From Bhargavaea ginsengi (GTDB lineage: Bacteria; Bacillota; Bacilli; Bacillales_A; Planococcaceae): DNA of 46,737 nt. The DNA is taken from assembly GCF_900109165.1 (NCBI RefSeq), contig NZ_FNZF01000009.1:1-46737 (forward strand). The letters are read 5' to 3'. Every line of letters begins with the position of its first letter. The first letter of the stretch is position 1. Positions 20,206-28,852 of this stretch are shown piece by piece. The position numbers and the translations under genes were made by a program. The notes below the pieces were generated by a model. That model was not told the origin of the DNA. It was given only the letters and a program-made list of their open reading frames with translations, and searched no databases.

Positions 20206-20433
20206 TCATTGCAGCCATTTCTGCAGGGAGTAGTAGTCGGGAAAGCGGTCCAGTGACTGCTCGCAGTCATTGCAGATGCACTGGACCGTCGCGTCCCCGT
20301 CGTCCCCTTCCAGGATAAATTCCTCCGCTTCCTCTTCACCAAGCCGGAGAAGGGTCCTCGCTTCGTCGGCGGAGCCGAACGGAAGCTTGCCAATCTCCGT
20401 CTCACAATGGCGGCAGCGGTACCGGATCGCCAT
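20206..20433 (-). CDS. fin: Anti-sigma-F factor Fin (YabK)
   Basis: Fin binds RNA polymerase and lowers sigma-F activity, helping the switch from sigma-F to sigma-G in the forespore. The 75-residue protein has two CxxC-type zinc-binding pairs, CRHC near the start and CICNDC near residue 55, as in the YabK/Fin family. The start at 20433 is supported by AAGGAAGGGGG; upstream in-frame starts are rejected. It lies between pth and mfd as in B. subtilis. Only a weak forespore-type promoter could be seen upstream. Confidence 0.9.
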   Translation of the reverse strand: MAIRYRCRHCETEIGKLPFGSADEARTLLRLGEEEAEEFILEGDDGDATVQCICNDCEQSLDRFPDYYSLQKWLQ

Positions 20434-20488
20434 GCATGCGCCCCCTTCCTTTCCCATCAGTATAGACAGGAGCATCGGGCGCTATGCC

Positions 20489-21052
20489 TCACTTGGCGTT
20501 GAATTCATTCATGACATCGAGAAATGGGCGTGCGAGGGCCGCCTCGCAGACGTCTGCCGCACGATCCGCGGCTTCTTTCATGACCGGAACCTCTTCATCA
20601 CTGAAGCGGCCGAGCACCCAATCGGTCACAGCCATCGGGACGTCGGGCCGGCCGATGCCGATCCTCACCCGGTCAAATTCGCGCGTGCCGATATGCTGAA
20701 TGATCGACTTCATCCCGTTATGGCCGCCGGGGCTGCCCTTTTGCCGGAGCCGGAGCTTGCCCGGAGGGAGGTCCAGGTCATCGTAGACGACAATCAGGTC
20801 TTCTTCTGCGACGCCGAAATAATCCATCATCGGGCGGATGCATTCTCCCGAGAGATTCATGTACGTAAGCGGCTTGACGAGCAGCGCCTTTCCTTCCGGT
20901 CGATGCGCCGTCGCATACATGCCGTTGAATTTGGTTTGGTTGAGCGGGGCATTCCACCGGTCCGCAAGCCGGTCGATGGCGTGGAAACCGATATTGTGGC
21001 GGGTCTGTTCGTACTGCTTGCCCGGGTTGCCGAGCCCGACGATTAGTTTCAT
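20489..21052 (-). CDS. pth: Peptidyl-tRNA hydrolase
   Basis: Pth (SpoVC) hydrolyses peptidyl-tRNAs that drop off ribosomes, recycling tRNA; it is essential, and a B. subtilis allele blocks sporulation. The 187-residue protein starts [23 protein letters not shown], with the catalytic His in RHNIG, and has the GGHNGMKSI and conserved [14 protein letters not shown] segments. The start at 21052 is preceded by AAGAGG with nine bases of spacing. It follows the ctc terminator. Confidence 0.97.
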   Translation of the reverse strand: MKLIVGLGNPGKQYEQTRHNIGFHAIDRLADRWNAPLNQTKFNGMYATAHRPEGKALLVKPLTYMNLSGECIRPMMDYFGVAEEDLIVVYDDLDLPPGKLRLRQKGSPGGHNGMKSIIQHIGTREFDRVRIGIGRPDVPMAVTDWVLGRFSDEEVPVMKEAADRAADVCEAALARPFLDVMNEFNAK

Positions 21053-21113
21053 GGACATCTTCCTCTTGGCAATGATGCTTTCCATTTTACCATGATTCCG
21101 GCAGGCGGGCAGG

Positions 21114-21146
21114 CAAAAAGGATTGCCCGCAATCGGACAATCCTTC
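21114..21146 (-). terminator. Rho-independent terminator after ctc
   Basis: AAGGATTG pairs with CAATCCTT around a 12-base loop, followed on the minus strand by TTTTTG. It is nine bases past the ctc stop. Confidence 0.8.
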
Positions 21147-21154
21147 TACAGTTC

Positions 21155-21814
21155 TTATTCCGTTTCCTTTGGAGCTTCGTCCGCTCCGCCGCCTGCTTCT
21201 GCATCCGCTCCGGCTTCCGGATCGGCCGCTCCTTCTTCCGCGTCGTCTTCCGCCTGTTCAACACGCGGTGCGGTGATTGTAGCTAGTACCTTATCATCTT
21301 CATCGGTTACATCCACACCCCACTTGGACTTGATATCACCGACCGTGAGGGTGTCACCGACAGCCATTTCCGAGACGTCGACTTCAAGCGATTCCGGCAT
21401 GTCTGAAGGCTTGGCCGAAATGTTGACCGTCCAGAACGGCTGGCTGAGGACGCCGCCTTCTTTGATGCCCGGTGCCACATCATCGCCGATAAGCGAGACA
21501 TTCACTTCAGCTTCCATTTCGGTGTTCATGTCGATGGCGAGGAAGTCGGCGTGCTTGAACTCGCCCTTCATCACATCTGTCTGATAGTCATGCAGTACCG
21601 CATTGACTTTCTTGCCGTCGACCTCAAGCTGGAATACCGCATTTCGGCCTTCATCGCGCAGGGTCATCATCAGATCTTTCTCGCGGATTGCGACCGGCAC
21701 ACTTTCCAGTTTATATCCGTACACCACTGCCGGTACATATCCTTCAGTGCGGAGTCCGGTCAGACCGGAACGTCCTGATTTTTCCCGTTTTTCTGCTTTG
21801 ATTGTCATAGCCAT
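21155..21814 (-). CDS. ctc: Ribosomal protein bL25, general stress form Ctc
   Basis: Ctc is the long form of ribosomal protein L25, which binds 5S rRNA; in B. subtilis it is a sigma-B general stress protein. The 219-residue protein has the N-terminal L25 5S-binding domain (about 1-95, RSGLTGLRTEGYVPAVVYG), the beta-rich TL5/Ctc C-terminal domain (about 100-185) and a long acidic alanine/glutamate tail. An ATG two codons downstream (21808) is an alternative start. A clear sigma-B promoter lies about 40 bases upstream, so expression does not depend on readthrough from prs across the intron. Confidence 0.95.
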   Translation of the reverse strand: MAMTIKAEKREKSGRSGLTGLRTEGYVPAVVYGYKLESVPVAIREKDLMMTLRDEGRNAVFQLEVDGKKVNAVLHDYQTDVMKGEFKHADFLAIDMNTEMEAEVNVSLIGDDVAPGIKEGGVLSQPFWTVNISAKPSDMPESLEVDVSEMAVGDTLTVGDIKSKWGVDVTDEDDKVLATITAPRVEQAEDDAEEGAADPEAGADAEAGGGADEAPKETE

Positions 21815-21854
21815 CTGCAGTCACCATCCGTTTCTTTAGTTACATAGATAGTGT

Positions 21855-21879
21855 TTACCCATTATTCAGAGAGTTAAAC
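21855..21879 (-). promoter_or_regulatory. Predicted sigma-B promoter of ctc
   Basis: On the minus strand GTTTAA (21874-21879), a 13-base spacer and GGGTAA (21855-21860) match the sigma-B consensus GTTTAA/GGGTAT, missing only the last -10 base. The arrangement is like the well-known B. subtilis ctc promoter. Confidence 0.8.
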
Positions 21880-21983
21880 ATAATTAAATTTTCTATACAA
21901 AAGCCGGAGAAAGAATTAGAGCGGCACAGATTTTCCGAAAACAAAGAAAGTAGGGAAACCACTTGCGTGGCTTCCCCCTTATC

Positions 21984-22016
21984 AAACCGCACGTGCCCTT
22001 TTCAGGCATACGGCTT
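21984..22016 (-). other. Group II intron domain V (catalytic hairpin)
   Basis: The 33-base hairpin begins AAGCCGTATG and ends CGTGCGGTTT, with a GAAA tetraloop, matching the conserved domain V ribozyme core. It lies 22 bases after the stop of the intron reverse transcriptase. Confidence 0.85.
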
Positions 22017-22038
22017 ACCAGTATGTTACCGAATGTTG

Positions 22039-23469
22039 TTATCTCGATGCATTCCAGGCATTTTGCATCTTTTGCAGGCGGTGAGGAGTGAAATATTCCT
22101 CGCCTTTTCTTCTTGCTCGTTGTTTGGCCAGTTCATAGCGTCTCTTGGCAACCTGTTTCTTCTCCTCTGCGAATTGCTCAAGCGTCATTCCGTAAACCTT
22201 GTTCAGATACAGCCAGAGGCTTGGAATCAATCGGATTGAGAGAAAGAACTCATTGTTCCATCTGGACCGCATTTTGTATTCTTTAATTTGACTCGGATGC
22301 TTATGGATAAATGCCACCCGGAGCCTCTTTCTTGTATAAGCGTCTAGGCTATCCAAAATCCTACGGATTTTTCTGGTAACACAATGGCTTTCCTGTCCCA
22401 ACTCCGTATTTGCCTTGATGGCATCTACGACGAGCACATAGTAATTGACCTTCCCCCTGATGATGGGATTCACACGATTAACCCATTCCAGCTTGTCGAG
22501 AGTTAGGGACTTGGGTGTCTTCCTCTTGATTTTCAGGCGGAAGTCTTTGATGGACTCTTCTTTGGGCACGACATGGAAGACCGGTTTCCCTTTCTTGTTT
22601 ACGGTCCAATGCTGAAAAGTGAATCCGAGGAAGTCGAAGTCGTCTTTCTTGAAATTAACCACCCGGGTTTTGCCTTCCGCTATTTCTAGACCCAGCTCTT
22701 TGAGCTTTGTCTTCGTGATACCGACAGCACGCTGGATATCTTCCCTGCTTTTGGCGAAGACGAGGAAATCATCCGCATACCGGACAAACCGGAGACCATG
22801 CAAGTCCAATTCCCAATCCAGTTCGTTTAGGTAAACGTTTGCCAGTAGAGGGGAGATTACCCCGCCCTGTGGCGTGCCGCTGTCGCTATCCATCAGCTTA
22901 CCCTCTTCCATGTGCCCCGCTTTCAAAAATTCCTCAATCAATCCAAGCGTCGTCCTGTCCGAGATGTACTTCTTTAGGATGCCCATCAGCTTCTTATGTG
23001 GAATATTATCAAAGAACCCCTTGATGTCCGCGTCATAGACATGGTTATATCCCGACTCGATATTCCAAAGGATGATTTGCAGTGCCCGCTTGACGCCCCG
23101 TCCGGGGCGGTAGCCGACAGACCAGTTATGAAACAGAGTGTCCTCGAATTTGGGTTGAAGAATATTGACCAGGCTTTGCTGGATAATCCGATCTTCGATG
23201 GTCGGAATGCCCAAGGGTCTTTTCTTTCCATCTTTCTTCGGAATGTAGACCCGCTTTACCGGACTTGGCTTGTATTCCTTACTTCTTAGCCGTTCCAGCA
23301 GGTCCATGATGTTGTCATCCAACTCGGCTTCATAGCTCTCAATGGTTTCTCCGTCTATTCCGCCGGTCCCTTTATTGGCCTTTACCTGATTAAAACTGGC
23401 CGTCAGTTTCCGGTCAAACAGTAGTTGTCCATAGACGCTGTGCAGTTTCATTTTCCATTCCTGATTCAT
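22039..23469 (-). CDS. ltrA: Group II intron reverse transcriptase/maturase (class C)
   Basis: The protein assists splicing of its host intron and copies it into new DNA sites. In 476 residues it shows RT blocks 0-7: RPLGIPTIEDR (about 84-94), YDADIKGFFDNI (145-156), SGTPQGGVISPLLANVYLNELD (197-218) and the catalytic YADD (231-234). These are followed by a thumb/maturase (X) domain and a C-terminal group II maturase-specific domain (about 350-430, with RRILDSLDAYTRKRLR and WNNEFF). There is no HNH endonuclease domain, as expected for class C proteins. A GGAAAGG site precedes the ATG at slightly long spacing. The frame is intact and full length. Confidence 0.95.
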   Translation of the reverse strand: MNQEWKMKLHSVYGQLLFDRKLTASFNQVKANKGTGGIDGETIESYEAELDDNIMDLLERLRSKEYKPSPVKRVYIPKKDGKKRPLGIPTIEDRIIQQSLVNILQPKFEDTLFHNWSVGYRPGRGVKRALQIILWNIESGYNHVYDADIKGFFDNIPHKKLMGILKKYISDRTTLGLIEEFLKAGHMEEGKLMDSDSGTPQGGVISPLLANVYLNELDWELDLHGLRFVRYADDFLVFAKSREDIQRAVGITKTKLKELGLEIAEGKTRVVNFKKDDFDFLGFTFQHWTVNKKGKPVFHVVPKEESIKDFRLKIKRKTPKSLTLDKLEWVNRVNPIIRGKVNYYVLVVDAIKANTELGQESHCVTRKIRRILDSLDAYTRKRLRVAFIHKHPSQIKEYKMRSRWNNEFFLSIRLIPSLWLYLNKVYGMTLEQFAEEKKQVAKRRYELAKQRARRKGEEYFTPHRLQKMQNAWNASR

Positions 23470-24122
23470 TCGGCTATTTCACACCTTTCCGTGTGTCCAT
23501 TCAGTTAGTGTTACCGCAGTAGCTTTACCGTTCACATTACAGACGGGACGGTGTAAAACCATAAGGTGGCTCCCCTTCCGTTCATCCTGCGTTTGGTCAC
23601 AGGACTACTTCCGTACTATGAGAACCTCTGACTTCTCCACTCATTCGTCTTCATTTCGGCTCAGCCTTATAGAAGGAAATCCCGGCCTGTCGGGTGGAGT
23701 GGAGACCTCACGGGGTCATGATAAGTGCCTTCCGAACATACCCTGCATCTTCACCAACAAAGCTATGGTGTCCCGTTCTGACTTCTGGAGACATCATCCT
23801 TTTAGCGGACTTCCTCACTTTTCGCAGAGTCGTCAACTTTGCCGGCCGCCACATGCTTCACGTTTTCACATTAGGGTCTGCCCGTTCATCTACGGGTCTC
23901 TCGACTGTCCGCATCTCCTTCAGACATCACCTCACGGTGATGCCCTAGATTAGACTTCTCAAGCTAGGTCAGTCTCCTTGAGGATGGACTTTCACCATCT
24001 GGCATGAATCTTCCTAGACCGCATAACCCAATCGTTTCACCGAAGTGACGTCATCAGTATCGGAAGGAAGATAAAAGACACGTACCCAACGGGCACGCGC
24101 CACTTATCACTGCCCGTCGCAC

Positions 24123-24148
24123 AAAAAGGCCGCACACAGGCGGCCTTC
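24123..24148 (-). terminator. Rho-independent terminator of glmU-prs, intron target
   Basis: AAGGCCGC pairs with GCGGCCTT around a six-base loop, followed on the minus strand by five T residues. The group IIC intron begins at the next base. Beyond the intron the sequence resumes TTTCTTTG, so the undisrupted T-run would have been about eight bases. Confidence 0.92.
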
Positions 24149-24158
24149 AGAACAGCTA

Positions 24159-25118
24159 TCAGTTGAACAGGGTGCTGACGGATTTGTTTTCGAAAACCCG
24201 GACGATGGCGTCGGCGAGGAGCGGCGCGACGGACAGTTCCTTGATTTTCTCCGATTGTTTGTCATCCGCAAGGCTGATCGAATTCGTAATGACGAGTTCT
24301 TTGATCTTCGAGTTGTCGATGCGCTCGATTGCAGGGCCGGACAGCACCGGGTGTGTGCAGCATGCATACACTTCGGTCGCGCCGTTTTCCACGAGTGCAT
24401 TTGCCGCAATCGTGATCGTGCCGGCAGTATCGATGATGTCGTCGATCAGAATCGCCTTCTTGCCTTCGACGTTACCGACGATATTCATCACTTCTGCGAC
24501 GTTCGGCCGCGGACGGCGCTTGTCGATGATGGCGATCGGTGCCTTCAGGCGGTCCGCCATCTTGCGGGCGCGTGTCACGCCGCCGTGATCAGGCGATACG
24601 ATGACAAGCTCTTCGCCGGGGATGTTCTTTTCCTTGAAGTAATCGGAAAGGATCGGTACCGCGACCAGGTGGTCGATCGGAATGTCGAAGAAGCCCTGGA
24701 TCTGCGGTGCGTGCAGGTCGAGTGCGATGACGCGGTGCGCTCCGGCAGTCTCCAGCAGGTTCGCCACAAGCTTCGCGGTGATCGGCTCACGCGCACGGGC
24801 TTTGCGGTCCTGGCGGGCATATCCGTAATACGGCATGACCACGTTGATCGTGCGGGCGGAAGCGCGCTTGAGCGCGTCAACCATGATGAGCAGCTCCATA
24901 AGATTCTCGTTGACCGGAGCCGACGTCGACTGGATGACGAAGACATCGCAGCCGCGGATGCTCTCTTCAATGTTGATCTGTACCTCGCCGTCGCTGAAGC
25001 GGTTGACCGAGCATGCGCCAAGCGGAACGCCAATTTCCTCTGCGACTTCCTTGGCCAGTGACTCGTTTGAATTCAGGGAGAAAATCTTCAGTTTATGGTC
25101 CGGATAATGGTTCGTCAT
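24159..25118 (-). CDS. prs: Ribose-phosphate pyrophosphokinase (PRPP synthetase)
   Basis: Prs makes PRPP from ribose 5-phosphate and ATP, the precursor for purines, pyrimidines, NAD, His and Trp. The 319-residue protein has the family segments [10 protein letters not shown], the flexible loop [26 protein letters not shown] and the PRPP-binding motif [13 protein letters not shown] (about 218-230). The start overlaps the glmU stop as ATGA, with GGAGGAG upstream, so the two are translationally coupled. Its product feeds hpt and is the effector of PurR, both encoded in this window. Its terminator hosts the group IIC intron. Confidence 0.98.
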   Translation of the reverse strand: MTNHYPDHKLKIFSLNSNESLAKEVAEEIGVPLGACSVNRFSDGEVQINIEESIRGCDVFVIQSTSAPVNENLMELLIMVDALKRASARTINVVMPYYGYARQDRKARAREPITAKLVANLLETAGAHRVIALDLHAPQIQGFFDIPIDHLVAVPILSDYFKEKNIPGEELVIVSPDHGGVTRARKMADRLKAPIAIIDKRRPRPNVAEVMNIVGNVEGKKAILIDDIIDTAGTITIAANALVENGATEVYACCTHPVLSGPAIERIDNSKIKELVITNSISLADDKQSEKIKELSVAPLLADAIVRVFENKSVSTLFN

Positions 25119-26509
25119 TTTTTGGATTGCTCCTCCGATCGCTTTTTGTTCAATTTTTCAATATAACCTTCCTTATTCTCCTGCCTGGAGCGCGCGATTG
25201 CAAGGGCATTTTCAGGAACATTTTTTGTCACTGTGGATCCGGCGGCGACGTAAGCGCCTTTTCCGACGGTGACCGGTGCGACCAGATTGGAGTTGCAGCC
25301 GACGAACGCGTCGTCTTCGACAGTCGTACGGAACTTGTTGACGCCGTCGTAATTGACGGTGATCGTGCCGCACCCCATGTTGACGCGTTCGCCGATGTCT
25401 GTATCGCCGATGTAGCTGAGATGTGAAACCTTGCTGCCTTCACCGAGGTTCGACTTTTTCACCTCGACGAAGTTGCCGATCTTCACTTTTTTGCCGAGGT
25501 CGGATTCCGGCCGGATATGGGCGAACGGGCCGACCGCCGCATCCTCCCCGATTTTGCTGGACATCACAACGGACTGGCGGACTTCCGTCCGGTCGCCGAT
25601 GATGCTGTCCCTGATCTGGCTTCCCGGTCCGATCAGGCAGTCTTCCCCGATGACCGTGCGGCCTTCGATGACCGTGCCCGGCATGAGGACCGTGTCACGG
25701 CCGATTTCGGCATCAGCGCTGATGTACGTGTTTGCCGGGTCCTGGATCGTGACGCCTGCCCGCATGTGCTTCTCCGCGATCCGGCGGCGCATGACCCGCT
25801 CCGCCTCCGCCAGCACGACGCGGTCATTGACTCCGAGCGTTTCTTCAAAATCATCCGTGGCATAGGCGGCGATGGTTTCGCCTTCCGACTGAAGGATGCC
25901 GAAGACGTCCGGCAGGTAATATTCTCCCTGCGCGTTGTCGTTGCCGACTTTACGTAGGGTTTCGAACAGGGTTTTATTGTCGAAGCAATAAGTGCCGGTA
26001 TTGATCTCCCTCACCTGCTGCTCTTCTGCAGTCGCGTCCTTTTGCTCGACGCTGCGCAGGAAGTTTCCATGATCGTCACGGATGACCCGCCCGTAGCCCG
26101 TCGGGTCGTCCGCGAAAGCGGTGAGGATCGTGGCTTTTGCTTTTGTCTCATTATGATGGTCGATCAGCGCCTTCATCGTCTCCGGCGTGATCAGCGGCGT
26201 GTCTCCGCATACGACGATCGTCGTACCGTCGAGTCCGCTAAGGTTCTGTTCCGCCTGAAGGACGGCATGGCCGGTTCCCAGCTGCTCTTCCTGCAGGACA
26301 AACTCGCTGCGTCCGCCGACTTCTTCTTCGACCTTTTCCGCACCGAATCCGACGATTGTGACGACGCGGTCTGCGCCGACTCCCCGAACATTGTCGACAA
26401 CATGGCTGACCATCGGTTTACCGCATACCGGGTGGAGCACTTTATAGAGCTTTGATTTCATGCGTGTTCCCTGGCCGGCTGCCAGGATTACGGCATATGT
26501 ATTCGTCAT
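25115..26509 (-). CDS. glmU: Bifunctional GlcN-1-P acetyltransferase / GlcNAc-1-P uridyltransferase
   Basis: GlmU performs the last two steps of UDP-GlcNAc synthesis for peptidoglycan and teichoic acids. The 464-residue protein has the N-terminal uridyltransferase with [11 protein letters not shown] (about 9-19) and a C-terminal left-handed beta-helix of hexapeptide repeats (about 250-445) including the acetyltransferase segments [20 protein letters not shown] and [24 protein letters not shown] precedes the ATG. It is cotranscribed with prs. In B. subtilis it follows spoVG directly, whereas here a penicillin-binding protein gene is in between. Confidence 0.98.
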   Translation of the reverse strand: MTNTYAVILAAGQGTRMKSKLYKVLHPVCGKPMVSHVVDNVRGVGADRVVTIVGFGAEKVEEEVGGRSEFVLQEEQLGTGHAVLQAEQNLSGLDGTTIVVCGDTPLITPETMKALIDHHNETKAKATILTAFADDPTGYGRVIRDDHGNFLRSVEQKDATAEEQQVREINTGTYCFDNKTLFETLRKVGNDNAQGEYYLPDVFGILQSEGETIAAYATDDFEETLGVNDRVVLAEAERVMRRRIAEKHMRAGVTIQDPANTYISADAEIGRDTVLMPGTVIEGRTVIGEDCLIGPGSQIRDSIIGDRTEVRQSVVMSSKIGEDAAVGPFAHIRPESDLGKKVKIGNFVEVKKSNLGEGSKVSHLSYIGDTDIGERVNMGCGTITVNYDGVNKFRTTVEDDAFVGCNSNLVAPVTVGKGAYVAAGSTVTKNVPENALAIARSRQENKEGYIEKLNKKRSEEQSKK

Positions 26510-26550
26510 CAGGCAGTTCCCCTAACTTTTTTAACTTGGTTTTCCCTCTA

Positions 26551-26579
26551 ACGATAGACGAAAACGGCCTTTTTTTCAA
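26551..26579 (-). promoter_or_regulatory. Putative sigma-A promoter of glmU-prs
   Basis: On the minus strand TTGAAA (26574-26579), a 17-base spacer and TATCGT (26551-26556) lie about 45 bases upstream of glmU and downstream of the PBP terminator. The -10 is imperfect, four of six bases. Confidence 0.45.
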
Positions 26580-26677
26580 CATTTTACAGGCCGAGGCTTG
26601 ACATCCGGGCCACAGGCGTTCCTGAAAGATTGGCAGCACAGAATTGTTTTGGCCGGCAAAGGAAACACACGGCCCAA

Positions 26678-26715
26678 TAAAAAAGAGCAGCCGCGCCTCC
26701 ACGGGAGCGGCTGCA
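26678..26715 (-). terminator. Rho-independent terminator after the PBP gene
   Basis: GCAGCCGC pairs with GCGGCTGC around an extended imperfect inner stem, followed on the minus strand by CTCTTTTTT. It begins ten bases after the PBP stop. Confidence 0.85.
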
Positions 26716-26724
26716 TCAATGGGT

Positions 26725-28743
26725 TCATCTTCCGGCAGCATAGCGGTGGACTTCCGCGGACATGGCCGCAACATAATCGCTGCTGCCATTGTCCTCGATG
26801 TTTTCCACCATCATTGCCAGGATAAAGGACGGATTTTCAGCAGGGTAGGAAACGAAGTAGCCATTCTCCTTGCCGCGGTCCTCGCCTGCCGCCTTCAGTT
26901 CAGCTGTACCGGTCTTGCCCGCAATCGGGACGTCCGTGAGATTGGCGGACTGGGCGAAGCCATCCACGACGACGTTGCGGAGCGTGGAGCGGAGCGTTTC
27001 CGCATGTGCCGGGTCGACCAGTCCCTCTTTCCATACTTGCCCGTCTTCCTCGTCGAACAATAAGGTGGGCTTATGCATCGTCCCGCCCGTCAGGATCGGC
27101 TCGTACATCGATGCGAGATGCAGGATGTTCGTCAGCATCTGTCCCTGGCCGAATGACGTATCGGCCAGCTGGCCTTCCGAGCCGATCGTGCCGTCATTGG
27201 AGATTTGGGAAGCTTTTAGCTCCATCGCCTCGAGGGGGATTGGCTCGCCGAAGCCGAACTGTTTCAGCCCTTCTGCTAAAGTGTCCTTCCCCATCGCGAG
27301 CGCCTGTTGAGCGAAATAGATATTGTCCGAGTAAACCATTGCCCGGTTCAGGTCAATCGGGTTCGGTGCTTCCGGATGCACGCGGGACACCCGGTAAGCG
27401 CCCCATGAAGTATCTTTTTGCCAGGTCTTCCCCGTGATCGTGAGGCCCGCTGCGGGATCGAGCGTGCCGGCTTCCATGCCGATGGCCGCGGTAATCGGCT
27501 TTATTGTCGAACCCGGCGCATAACTCTGGGCGAAGCGGTTGAACAGCGGCGTCTTTTCGTCTTCCTCGAGCTCGCTGTATCTGGCACCGCTCATGCCGGC
27601 GATAAACTCATTAGGATTATAGGCAGGAGAGCTGACGAGCGTCAGTACTTCGCCGGTTCCGGGATTTATTGAGGCAGCCGTGCCCGGCTCTCCCATCATC
27701 GCGTCATAGGCCACTTTCTGCAGTTCGGCGTCGATGGTCAGCTTGACCGTTTCCCCGTCCTCCGCCGCGCGCTCGGCGACGGTCACCGGTTCCAGCCCTT
27801 CCTGCTCTTTCTTGATCGTGATCTTCATGCCGTCCCGGCCTCGGAGCCGGTCCTCAAGCAGGCTCTCAAGGCCTCTCCGGCCGATCTGGTCGGTCTCCGT
27901 ATAGCCCTTGTCCGCCAGATTTTCCAACTGTTCGGCGGAAATCGCGCCGATATAGCCGGTCAGGTGGGCCAGTGCCGGGCCGTAAGGATACTCCCGCATG
28001 CCGATTTCCCGTGCAGCAATACCCGGAATCTCAATCAGCCGGTCCAGCCGGGCGGCATCATCTTTTGCCGACTTTCCGATCGGGACAAACAGATCCGGCT
28101 TAACCCATGCTGCATTAAGGCTCTTATCAATCGCCTCGGATGTGGTGCCGAGCAATTTCGCAATGTCCGACTTTCTGGCTTCATCCAGCTTTTCCGGGAC
28201 AATGCCCACCTGATAGCCGGTTCCGTTTTTCGCAATTGGGATCCCTGCCCTGTCGACGATTTCTCCCCGCTTTGCTTCCGTACGGGAAATACCGATTTCA
28301 TCCCCCGGCTCCAGGTCCGGGAATATGTAGGACGGATCCCATTCGACAAACCAGGTTTTCTCCTTTTCCCGCTCCTCGTATCGGAGCCTGATCGGCTTTT
28401 CGAATTCGACCGGACCGGCAAGTGTCTCCATTTTCACATGGATATCGAACTCGGCAGGCTGCTCCTTGTCCCACTTGGGATTTTCGCCGGGCTTGTCATA
28501 AGTGACCTCCAGGTGATCGATTCCGAGGTCCTCCACGAGCTTTTCCTGCCGCGCCGCAAACTCGTCCTCCGGAAATGCCTCTTTAGTTTCCGTGGTCAGA
28601 TAGTTCTCATACATCACGGCAAAACCACTTTTATTCCATTGGCTGACATATTCCGCCAGCCGGTCTTCGGGTGTCGGCTTATCCCTGCACCCTGCCAAAA
28701 AGACCAGCAGGATGATGGCTGTGCCGAGCAGTATCTTTTTCAT
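26725..28743 (-). CDS. Class B penicillin-binding lipoprotein, PBP2a/PBP3 (MecA) type
   Basis: This transpeptidase should cross-link peptidoglycan outside the membrane. The 672-residue protein starts with a signal peptide ending in the lipobox LAGC (Cys19), so it is predicted to be a lipoprotein. An NTF2-like MecA_N domain (about 25-140) is followed by a PBP dimerisation domain (about 150-310) and a transpeptidase domain with STIK (nucleophile Ser412), SDN (472-474) and KTGT (610-613). Architecture and motif spacing resemble B. subtilis PBP3 (PbpC) and staphylococcal PBP2a. GGGAGGG precedes the ATG. No mecR/mecI-like regulator is adjacent. It has its own terminator and is framed by the spoVG terminator and the glmU promoter. 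Low beta-lactam affinity is known for some relatives but cannot be read here. Confidence 0.92.
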   Translation of the reverse strand: MKKILLGTAIILLVFLAGCRDKPTPEDRLAEYVSQWNKSGFAVMYENYLTTETKEAFPEDEFAARQEKLVEDLGIDHLEVTYDKPGENPKWDKEQPAEFDIHVKMETLAGPVEFEKPIRLRYEEREKEKTWFVEWDPSYIFPDLEPGDEIGISRTEAKRGEIVDRAGIPIAKNGTGYQVGIVPEKLDEARKSDIAKLLGTTSEAIDKSLNAAWVKPDLFVPIGKSAKDDAARLDRLIEIPGIAAREIGMREYPYGPALAHLTGYIGAISAEQLENLADKGYTETDQIGRRGLESLLEDRLRGRDGMKITIKKEQEGLEPVTVAERAAEDGETVKLTIDAELQKVAYDAMMGEPGTAASINPGTGEVLTLVSSPAYNPNEFIAGMSGARYSELEEDEKTPLFNRFAQSYAPGSTIKPITAAIGMEAGTLDPAAGLTITGKTWQKDTSWGAYRVSRVHPEAPNPIDLNRAMVYSDNIYFAQQALAMGKDTLAEGLKQFGFGEPIPLEAMELKASQISNDGTIGSEGQLADTSFGQGQMLTNILHLASMYEPILTGGTMHKPTLLFDEEDGQVWKEGLVDPAHAETLRSTLRNVVVDGFAQSANLTDVPIAGKTGTAELKAAGEDRGKENGYFVSYPAENPSFILAMMVENIEDNGSSDYVAAMSAEVHRYAAGR

Positions 28744-28810
28744 GTTGACCCTCCCTCATGTCTTCCAGTTTAACAAGAAATTGAAAACCGGGACAGCGGG
28801 CAGAAACATG

Positions 28811-28839
28811 AAAAAACCGCCACCGGAAACGGGGACGGC
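28811..28839 (-). terminator. Rho-independent terminator after spoVG
   Basis: On the minus strand CCGTCCCCG pairs with CGGTGGCGG with one mismatch around a short loop, followed by six T residues. It begins 13 bases past the spoVG stop. Confidence 0.75.
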
Positions 28840-28852
28840 TGGGAGGAACCGG

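Larger units (their letters stand above)
21950..24122 (-). mobile_element. Group IIC intron with reverse transcriptase, complete
   Basis: This 2173-base retroelement lies on the minus strand. The 5' end reads GTGCGAC (24116-24122) directly after the T-run of the prs terminator. The 3' part has domain V (21984-22016, AAGCCGTATG...CGTGCGGTTT with a GAAA tetraloop) and a domain VI hairpin (GGGAAGCCAC/GTGGTTTCCC) ending in CTAC at 21950. The open reading frame sits in domain IV; the 653 bases 23470-24122 upstream of it hold domains I-III and no other gene that I recognise. Insertion just after a terminator hairpin is the hallmark of class C introns. All expected parts are present, so it may be active. 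The exact ends are assigned by eye. Confidence 0.88.

Noticed and set aside
23470-24122. Short frames in the 5' part of the group II intron
   Set aside because: This stretch is structured intron RNA (domains I-III); no frame has a ribosome site or known motif.
24255-25061. 268-codon plus-strand frame opposite prs
   Set aside because: It is a shadow of the strongly conserved prs coding sequence.
26725-28743. Acquired mec-type resistance cassette
   Set aside because: No mecR/mecI, ccr recombinase or att-like repeats are present, and the base composition looks like the neighbours, so a native gene is more likely.
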